This document shows positions 34,058 to 40,294 of a stretch of 64,000 bases of DNA, piece by piece (position 1 is the stretch's first letter; each line of letters starts with the position of its first letter). Source of the DNA: Limibacter armeniacum (GTDB taxonomy: Bacteria; Bacteroidota; Bacteroidia; Cytophagales; Flammeovirgaceae); assembly GCF_036880985.1 (NCBI RefSeq), contig NZ_JBAJNO010000009.1:1488001-1552000 (forward strand), read 5' to 3'. The translations under genes and the position numbers were made by a program. The notes below the pieces were generated by a model, which did not search any database, was not told the origin of the DNA, and saw only the letters and a program-made list of their open reading frames with translations.

Positions 34058-34170
34058 ACACGTTACCCACGAAATAGCTTTAATTTGATCATTAACAATG
34101 ATTGAAGCTTAAGCGCTTGCATTTAATAATTCCTTAACTTTAAAAGCATACTTCCGCAGCACTCTATTCT

Positions 34171-34251
34171 TTAAAAATAAAAGCCCGCAGCTTCCAATGG
34201 AAGTGCGGGCTTGGGGTACATATATGGATTAGGACTCAGGTATATATGTAA
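34171..34251 (-). terminator. Terminator of receptor pair 2 with conserved segment (copy B)
   Basis: On the minus strand, 36 bp past the beta-helix lipoprotein 2 stop, lies CCTGAGTCCTAATCCATA (34240-34223) flanked by a TACATATA/TATATGTA inverted repeat. Then follows the terminator stem GCCCGCA/TGCGGGC (34210-34204 with 34189-34183) and a T/A-rich tail. It ends the lipoprotein message. Its resemblance to copy A (33971-34057) goes beyond what a terminator needs. Confidence 0.75.
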
Positions 34252-34275
34252 CTATTTGGATTTTAATCCTATATC

Positions 34276-35514
34276 TTATTCGTCTCCTTTAAATTTGAAA
34301 ACTGTAGATGCACTTACTGCTTTGAATGTATCAATAGTCAGGTCACCATCAATCACGTTTTCAAGTGTTACGTCATGTTGTACGTCTAGTGCAGTTTCAA
34401 AATTCATCACGTAAAGGTTCTTCACGTTTGCTTTTGTACCTTCTCTGAATTTTACACCTGACTTACCTTCTGCATTTCTACCGATCAGCGTGATGTTTTC
34501 CAATGTAGGGTTAGAGAATGGCTCAAGAGCATTGTTGTTGCTGTTGTTGTCAGCCTCGATTCCTCTATCACCAGCGTCAGCAGACTGTACACCAATCCAG
34601 TTTGTACCTTTTCCAGACCAACCGTAAGTCCAGTCGAAAGAGTCATCACCAGAACCAGTTGAAATCATGTAGTTTGCTTCTACCATACCTCCGAAGAACT
34701 CAAATCCATCATCCGCTCCTTTGAATGCTTGTACATATTCAACTACAGTTCCGTTACCAACACCGTTGAATGTGATACCGTTATGCTCTTTTTCAGATGA
34801 AATGATGTTACCCGTAAACTCTACTCTTACATATTTCAATGTACCAGAGTTGTCTGCAACATTGCTACCACCATATGTAGTACCTGAAACCTCAGCTTGT
34901 GCTGTTTCACCTACGTTGATTGGAGCTCTACCATTCAGGATCAGACCACCCCAAGCACCAGTTTCCTGCTTAGTGGAAGTGAATACGATTGGGTTTGCAG
35001 CAGTACCTTCTGCCATGATCTTAGCATCTTGCTCAAACAGGATATAACCTACTGCCTGTTGTGCTGCTTCAGTATTCTCTGAATCTGGATCTCTTTCATC
35101 TACGATGATAGCTCCCTCTCCAATTGTCAAGGTAGTACCAGCTTTGAAGTGTACAGCACCTTCAAGTACCCAAACTTCACCTGCGTTGATAGTTACACTT
35201 TCTGAGTAAGTGCCATTCAATACACGATTGTTATCCTTTGCATCCTGAATGTCCGCTGCATCTACAGTAGTCCCTGCATAGCTTTCAGCGACAGCCCAGC
35301 CTTCTGCCCAAGCAGGAAGGTTATCACCATTCAGTTCACCAACACCTGTAGCGTTATCTTCACCTGTAAGGCCAGCCCATTTCACTCCTGCCTCTTCTAC
35401 CAGATTTGACTCAACGTCTGGTGTTACTGTTCTATCATCTTCTCTGTCACTACATGAAGTGAATGAAGTTGCTGCGATAGCTGCTACGATTGCTAATTTG
35501 AATGTCTTTTTCAT
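34276..35514 (-). CDS. Beta-helix-like surface lipoprotein, partner of TonB receptor 2
   Basis: 412 residues; lipobox SFTSC (Cys21), then an N-terminal module with LPAWAEGWAVAESYAG (about 66-81), then the beta-helix-like body. Conserved blocks: LTIGEGAIIV, AWGGLILNGRAPIN, YGGSNVADNSGTLKYVRVEF, EKEHNGITFNGVGNGT, ADDGFEFFGG (267-276), GSGDDSFDWTYGW and DAGDRGIEADNNSNN. Paralogue of 14795 and 38957; closest in pattern to 38957. It follows receptor 2 after 85 bp that contain a GC-rich stem-loop. Asp-rich turns could bind calcium (inference). Expected role: ligand capture for the receptor. Confidence 0.82.
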   Translation of the reverse strand: MKKTFKLAIVAAIAATSFTSCSDREDDRTVTPDVESNLVEEAGVKWAGLTGEDNATGVGELNGDNLPAWAEGWAVAESYAGTTVDAADIQDAKDNNRVLNGTYSESVTINAGEVWVLEGAVHFKAGTTLTIGEGAIIVDERDPDSENTEAAQQAVGYILFEQDAKIMAEGTAANPIVFTSTKQETGAWGGLILNGRAPINVGETAQAEVSGTTYGGSNVADNSGTLKYVRVEFTGNIISSEKEHNGITFNGVGNGTVVEYVQAFKGADDGFEFFGGMVEANYMISTGSGDDSFDWTYGWSGKGTNWIGVQSADAGDRGIEADNNSNNNALEPFSNPTLENITLIGRNAEGKSGVKFREGTKANVKNLYVMNFETALDVQHDVTLENVIDGDLTIDTFKAVSASTVFKFKGDE

Positions 35515-35559
35515 GATGTCTGTTTGATTTTCTTGATTGAAAGTTCAGTTCTTTTAGGT

Positions 35560-35581
35560 GGGGGAGCTAAGCCACTCCCCC
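35560..35581 (-). terminator. Stem-loop between receptor 2 and its lipoprotein gene
   Basis: A 7-bp all-GC/A stem GGGGGAG (35560-35566) with CTCCCCC (35575-35581). On the minus strand no T run follows, so it probably is an mRNA-stabilising or attenuating stem that sets different levels for receptor and lipoprotein. Confidence 0.55.
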
Positions 35582-35599
35582 TTTTGGTATTTTTTATTC

Positions 35600-38371
35600 T
35601 TAGAAAGTGTAAGAGATTGATACACCTCCATTGATTCCGTATTGGTAAGCATTCACTACTTTCACTTCTCCATCCGTAAACTCTTGCTCACGTGTCACTT
35701 CAGGATTCAGGATATTTTTCACTGAGAAGTCTACGCTTAATCTATCCTTGATCTTGTTTTTCCAGATAAAGTTCAGCGTGCCATATGAACGCTCGTAGAT
35801 ATCGCCAGCACCTTGCACACCTGCTGCAAAGATTCTGTCACCGAAGATGCTATAGGTCAATGCGAAGTTTGAGAATACATTGCCATCCATCAGATCAGCT
35901 TCATAACCAAGGTCAGCATTGATTAGGAATGGTGAAGCACCTTGCATTTCCCTTGTTGTATTGGTCATGGTAGTAGTTGTACCACTCAAGTCAATTTCTG
36001 AGTACATATAAGTTGCGTTGATACCCACTTTTGTTCTTGTCAATACCTCACGGTTACTTTGGAACAGGTTACTTAACCTCTTGTTGAATTCTACTTCCAC
36101 CCCAGCTACAGTTGCACTACCTACGTTTTCGAATGTGTACAGCTGTGATGAAGATGCGATTGCAATTCTCTCAATCGGGTCCTGAATCTGCTTACCGAAT
36201 ACCCCTACTGAGATCAGCTCTCCACGGTTCGGGAAGATTTCGTATTTCAGGTCCACATTGTAGTTCTCACTGTTGATCAGCGCTGGGTTACCGATTACCG
36301 ATGCACCACCTGCTGCTTCTTGGTATTCGAATGGGCTAAGCTCTCTCATTCCTGGACGAGTGATTGTCTTACTTGCTGCAAAACGTACATTTGAAGCATC
36401 GTTGATTGAGTATTTAGCACTTAGTGAAGGCAAGATCTCAGTTGAGTTATAAGTCTCATTTCTGTATGGATCATTCAAGCCATCCTCACGTGTTCTATAG
36501 TTTACGCTCTGCTCACCGATTTCTGCACGAACACCTGCATTCACTTTCAGTTTGCTTGGGATTACTTCGTAACCGTATCCTACAAATGCTGCATGTACAT
36601 CCTGTCTTGCATCAAAGTAAGTATCTGCAATGTTGTATGGCTCGTAAACAAGGCTTCCTGCTGATAGGTAGCTATTAAGGTCTTCATTTGGCTGCAGTAC
36701 GTTAATACCATCTGCGTTACCACTTGCCCTTCTGATGTTGATTTGGTCATAGTTGAACTCACGCTCTTTGATATTACCTTGGTAACCTAGTTTCAGCGTG
36801 CTTCTATATGACTCAGTATCACCATTGTATTCTCCTAAGCCCAATTCCGCTTCAAGGTTTGCCGCATATGCATTCTCATCCATTTCACTCCAGAATCTGT
36901 GGTTGTCTGCAACCGACTCATCTGTGTAAAGGCGACCGTCACCCCAGTTGATCTCATTATATGACTTACCTTGTCCCATATCAAAGATCAATTGCTTTCT
37001 GTCTGGCTCAAGTGCTGTTGTTCTTGCGTAAGAAACACCCCAGTTTACTTTCAGCTTGTCATTTTCCATAAAGCTGTGGTCACCTAACAATTGGTGCACT
37101 TGAAGCTTGTTCTGAGTATAAGTATTTCTGAATGAGTAAAGGTTTTCATACTCAGCGTTGTTACCGAAGTATTCGTCCAATCTGTTCTGAGACTCATTCA
37201 CATAGATATTGTTGAAGTTGAATGAGTGTCTGTTGTTGATCTTGTAATAGAAGTTCAACAAACCTGATGTTGTCGTATTGTATCTGAATGACGTTGCGTC
37301 GTAGTTAACTCTTGCACGACCTTGCGCCTGATAGTTTCTATAAACACCGTCTCTGTATTCGTAGTCGTTGTCATATGCTACCGAAGCGATAAAGCCAAAT
37401 CCACCTTCTTCTCCTACATCAAAGTAGTTACCACCAGATACATTGAAATTTTGGTTCAGTGGTGCATTCTTAGTCTTCGAATCCCATGAAGTCGACATTA
37501 CATCCTGTCCTTCTGTATTCGCCTTCACTACTGTAGACTGCTTTCTGCCATATCCCGAGAACCCTGCATACTCATTATCTCCGTCAGAGTAATGTCTGAA
37601 GTAAAGTCCTGTTGCCAATGAATTCATACCAGCACCTACTCCAATCTTAAAGAAAGGCTCTTCAGAATAATCTTTTGTCATAATGTTCACTGTCGCACCA
37701 GCAAAATCACCGTAAAGATTTGGTGAGAATGTCTTATTTACATTCAGGTTTTTCACCAAGTCTGAAGGGAAAATTGAAAGGTCAATCATCTTCTTATCCG
37801 GGTTGGTTGCCGGCACTGGAAGACCATTCAACAGTGCATTGTTATATCTATCTCCTAGACCTCTAACAAAGAGTCCTTTTGATCCTACTTTTGAAATACC
37901 AGTTACTTTCGTCATCGCACCTTCCACATTTGAAATACCTTTTGCTGACATTTCCTGTGCTCCAATGCTCTGAATCATTACATCTGCATTCTGACGTTCT
38001 ACCATCAGGGCTTCTGCAGCTTCTTTGTTGGCTTTACCAACAACTTCCACTTCCATTAGCTCCTGTGCGTCTATTGACAAAAGCACTTGTATGTTTGTGG
38101 TTTGTCCTTCAGTAACTGTAATTGATTTTGCAAATTTCTGATAACCAACATAGCTACTTACTAACTCATAAGTTCCTGGTGTTGCACTAAACTCAAATTC
38201 GCCAAACACATTTGTGTTAGCTCCAGTAGTGGTTCCACCCAGCATTACGCTGGCACCAATAATTTCCTCACCTGTTTCTGCATCCTTAACAGTACCTTTT
38301 ACGATACCCTTCTGCGCCATCGCAGTAAGAGAAAATAATAAGCTTGTAACTAATAGTAATACCCGTGTCAT
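35600..38371 (-). CDS. TonB-dependent outer-membrane receptor 2
   Basis: 923 residues: signal peptide (1-19), carboxypeptidase-regulatory-like domain (about 22-110, GTVKDAETGEEIIGASVML), plug (VRGLGDRYNNALLNGLPVP, FPSDLVKNLNVNKTFSPNLYGDFAG) and a barrel ending in GGVSISYTF with a C-terminal aromatic residue. Very like receptor 3 (same length, same blocks TITRPGMRELSPFEYQE, NPALINSENYNVDLKYEIFP), so a recent duplication is likely. The partner lipoprotein follows. The promoter block at 38406-38428 is shared with receptor 3. Substrate unknown; not a SusC with SusD. Confidence 0.95.
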   Translation of the reverse strand: MTRVLLLVTSLLFSLTAMAQKGIVKGTVKDAETGEEIIGASVMLGGTTTGANTNVFGEFEFSATPGTYELVSSYVGYQKFAKSITVTEGQTTNIQVLLSIDAQELMEVEVVGKANKEAAEALMVERQNADVMIQSIGAQEMSAKGISNVEGAMTKVTGISKVGSKGLFVRGLGDRYNNALLNGLPVPATNPDKKMIDLSIFPSDLVKNLNVNKTFSPNLYGDFAGATVNIMTKDYSEEPFFKIGVGAGMNSLATGLYFRHYSDGDNEYAGFSGYGRKQSTVVKANTEGQDVMSTSWDSKTKNAPLNQNFNVSGGNYFDVGEEGGFGFIASVAYDNDYEYRDGVYRNYQAQGRARVNYDATSFRYNTTTSGLLNFYYKINNRHSFNFNNIYVNESQNRLDEYFGNNAEYENLYSFRNTYTQNKLQVHQLLGDHSFMENDKLKVNWGVSYARTTALEPDRKQLIFDMGQGKSYNEINWGDGRLYTDESVADNHRFWSEMDENAYAANLEAELGLGEYNGDTESYRSTLKLGYQGNIKEREFNYDQINIRRASGNADGINVLQPNEDLNSYLSAGSLVYEPYNIADTYFDARQDVHAAFVGYGYEVIPSKLKVNAGVRAEIGEQSVNYRTREDGLNDPYRNETYNSTEILPSLSAKYSINDASNVRFAASKTITRPGMRELSPFEYQEAAGGASVIGNPALINSENYNVDLKYEIFPNRGELISVGVFGKQIQDPIERIAIASSSQLYTFENVGSATVAGVEVEFNKRLSNLFQSNREVLTRTKVGINATYMYSEIDLSGTTTTMTNTTREMQGASPFLINADLGYEADLMDGNVFSNFALTYSIFGDRIFAAGVQGAGDIYERSYGTLNFIWKNKIKDRLSVDFSVKNILNPEVTREQEFTDGEVKVVNAYQYGINGGVSISYTF

Positions 38372-38405
38372 GTTTTTTTGTTCCTAGTCCTAATTGTTGA
38401 TGTCA

Positions 38406-38428
38406 CAAAAGTATAAGGCTAATATGAC
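38406..38428 (-). promoter_or_regulatory. Conserved promoter block of receptor 2
   Basis: On the minus strand GTCATAT, 7 bases, GTA-rich core and the -7 box TACTTTTG end 34 bp before the start codon. The 23-bp block matches 43091-43113 upstream of receptor 3 at 19 positions. GTCATAT takes the place where the -33 element or an activator site would be. Confidence 0.6.
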
Positions 38429-38495
38429 TAGGAATTGTCCAATCAATTAATGAATAATGAACATAATCACGATGTTGTTAATAACATGTTGACGC

Positions 38496-38519
38496 ATTAA
38501 GTGTACAAATACACTTAAT
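38496..38519. repeat. 10-bp inverted repeat upstream of receptor 2
   Basis: ATTAAGTGTA (38496-38505), CAAA, TACACTTAAT (38510-38519): a perfect operator-like palindrome about 125 bp before the receptor 2 start. One half occurs before the GH5 gene (23002-23011). Confidence 0.55.
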
Positions 38520-38800
38520 AATTACTTTAGTATAATCACTATGTCATAAATAAGAATATTATATGGTTATTATGTATTTTCACAATACAAATGAACTATT
38601 GTTGATGTAACATTTGATTAACATATGTAACTTTAAATAAAGCTTAAGGAAACATTAGAGAGGCTTTTTTAACCTTAAAATGACAGAAAATAAGCAATAG
38701 AATGACTGAAAAGACGAGAGAAAGCAGAGGAATAAGTCTTGGATTAAAACAAATCCACAGAATGTAACAGGTACAAGTGACTGAAATCTATTCACAACAA

Positions 38801-38842
38801 AAAATGGGCAAGTGAAAGGTAGCCTTTCTACTTGCCCATTTT
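38801..38842. terminator. Long hairpin upstream of receptor pair 3 terminator
   Basis: AAAATGGGCAAGTGAAAGG (38801-38819) pairs with CCTTTC and ACTTGCCCATTTT (38823-38842) with one bulged T. A/T tracts on both sides make it a bidirectional terminator type. It may be a second terminator for the minus-strand lipoprotein 3 message. Confidence 0.7.
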
Positions 38843-38888
38843 ACAATTAAACATAAATCAGTGGTGATGCTAACTTACACTCAGCAGA

Positions 38889-38924
38889 TAAAAAAAACGG
38901 ACTGATACATTATGTACCAGTCCG
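38889..38924 (-). terminator. Terminator of receptor pair 3
   Basis: Stem CGGACTGATACAT (38898-38910) with ATGTACCAGTCCG (38912-38924), one mismatch, followed on the minus strand by nine T. It lies 33 bp past the stop of lipoprotein 3. Confidence 0.85.
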
Positions 38925-38956
38925 CCATATATTAAAGACTATATAGTCTGTAATAA

Positions 38957-40156
38957 TTATCTAGTCCAACCAGCAGCCCATTCGAATGATGAAAGGCTTG
39001 TTGACAAAGTAACATTTGCGTCTACAGAAATTTTAGCAGCATTGTCAGCAGCTTTAGTTTCGTATGGCTCTGCATCCAATTTAGACTGCTCTACTTCTTC
39101 AGCTGAGTAACCATCTTCTTCGCTAAGGATTGTACCTTTGTACTTCAAATCATTAGTTTGACCTTCAGCTTTAATGTTCGTCAGGATGATCTCACCGTTA
39201 GCAAGGTTATCAAGTGTTTCGTTGTGCTCGATTTCGATAGCATCTTTGAAGTTCTTGATATAAACATTGTTGATGTTTGCTTTAGTACCTTCTCTCAGTT
39301 TCATACCGTCAGACTCAGAACCTTCGTTTGCAATCAGAACGATGTTCTCAAGAGTTGGGTTAGAGTATGGAGAAGCAGCTCTGTCTTTGCTGTTGTTATC
39401 AGCCTCGATGCCTCTATCACCAGCACCTTCCATTTGCTGAGCAAACCAGTTTGAACCTTTACCAGCCCAACCGTAAGTCCAGTCGAAGCAGTCGTCACCA
39501 GAACCGATAGATACAAGGTAGTTAGCCTCTACAGTACCACCGAAGAACTCGAATCCATCATCAGAACCCATGTAAGACTCCAAGTGGTGAACTTCAGTAC
39601 CTCTACCTACACCGTTAAAAGTGAAGCCATTGTGCTCTTTCTCATCGTTGATTTGGTTACCACCAAACTCAACTCTTACATATTTAATAACACCTGAGTT
39701 ATCATCAGCATCAGAACCACCGTACATTACGTCACCTACTTCTGCAGTAGCCTCAGTACCTCTGTTGATTGGCGCATAACCATTAATGATAATACCACCC
39801 CAAGAACCTCTTTCTTCTTTATCAGAAGTAAATACGATTGGTGCATCAGCAGTACCTTCTGCCATAATTTTAGCACCTCTTTCGATCAAAAGGTAAGCTA
39901 CAGATTCGTCTAGGTCATTTTTAACTACTACACCTGGCTCGATAGTCAGAGTAGCACCAGCTTTTACGTGTACACCACCAGCGATAATGATTTCGTCGCC
40001 AGCTTTCAATGTCATATCCTCTGAAATAGATCCATTCAGAACTACGCTTTGTGGCTGTGGTGTTACATCACCGTCTTCGTCTTCGTTATCACAAGATGAG
40101 AATGAAACAGCAGCCAACATTGCTGCAGCAGTCATGAATCTGTTAAAGTTTTTCAT
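38957..40156 (-). CDS. Beta-helix-like surface lipoprotein, partner of TonB receptor 3
   Basis: 399 residues; lipobox SFSSC (Cys22), then directly the beta-helix-like body: LTIEPGVVV, SWGGIIINGYAPIN, YGGSDADDNSGVIKYVRVEF, EKEHNGFTFNGVGRGT, SDDGFEFFGG, GSGDDCFDWTYGW and AGDRGIEADNNSKD. It lacks the N-terminal W-rich module of the two paralogues. Instead it has a C-terminal extension that ends LSSFEWAAGWTR, which resembles that module. It follows receptor 3 after 138 bp with a TAAGTGGTT/AACCACTTA stem (40220-40283). Role inferred as ligand capture for the receptor. Confidence 0.82.
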   Translation of the reverse strand: MKNFNRFMTAAAMLAAVSFSSCDNEDEDGDVTPQPQSVVLNGSISEDMTLKAGDEIIIAGGVHVKAGATLTIEPGVVVKNDLDESVAYLLIERGAKIMAEGTADAPIVFTSDKEERGSWGGIIINGYAPINRGTEATAEVGDVMYGGSDADDNSGVIKYVRVEFGGNQINDEKEHNGFTFNGVGRGTEVHHLESYMGSDDGFEFFGGTVEANYLVSIGSGDDCFDWTYGWAGKGSNWFAQQMEGAGDRGIEADNNSKDRAASPYSNPTLENIVLIANEGSESDGMKLREGTKANINNVYIKNFKDAIEIEHNETLDNLANGEIILTNIKAEGQTNDLKYKGTILSEEDGYSAEEVEQSKLDAEPYETKAADNAAKISVDANVTLSTSLSSFEWAAGWTR

Positions 40157-40219
40157 GTCAGTTTTTGATTTGATTTTAGATAGAGAATTGTATTTCCTTA
40201 AGATTTGAATGCAATTTAG

Positions 40220-40283
40220 TAAGTGGTTAGCACAATCAAGTTAAGCTAATGTTATGCAATATTTAATTATCACCAACCACTTA
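40220..40283 (-). repeat. Inverted repeat between receptor 3 and its lipoprotein gene
   Basis: TAAGTGGTT (40220-40228) pairs with AACCACTTA (40275-40283) around a 46-nt AT-rich loop. It occupies the same position as the stem-loop in pair 2. No U tract. It could tune expression of the lipoprotein. Confidence 0.45.
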
Positions 40284-40294
40284 TTCATATTGAT

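Larger units (their letters stand above)
38372..38956. other. 585-bp region between receptor 2 and pair 3
   Basis: It contains the receptor 2 promoter block (38406-38428), an AT-rich palindromic stretch (GTTGTTAATAAC near 38474 and the inverted repeat 38496-38519), a long hairpin at 38801-38842 and the pair 3 terminator at 38889-38924. The rest, about 38520-38800, is AT-rich with no coding frame or motif that I can name. Confidence 0.6.

Noticed and set aside
33971-34251. The two terminator blocks as a CRISPR or tandem array
   Set aside because: Only two copies, with different spacer lengths and hairpins; each ends in a U tract.
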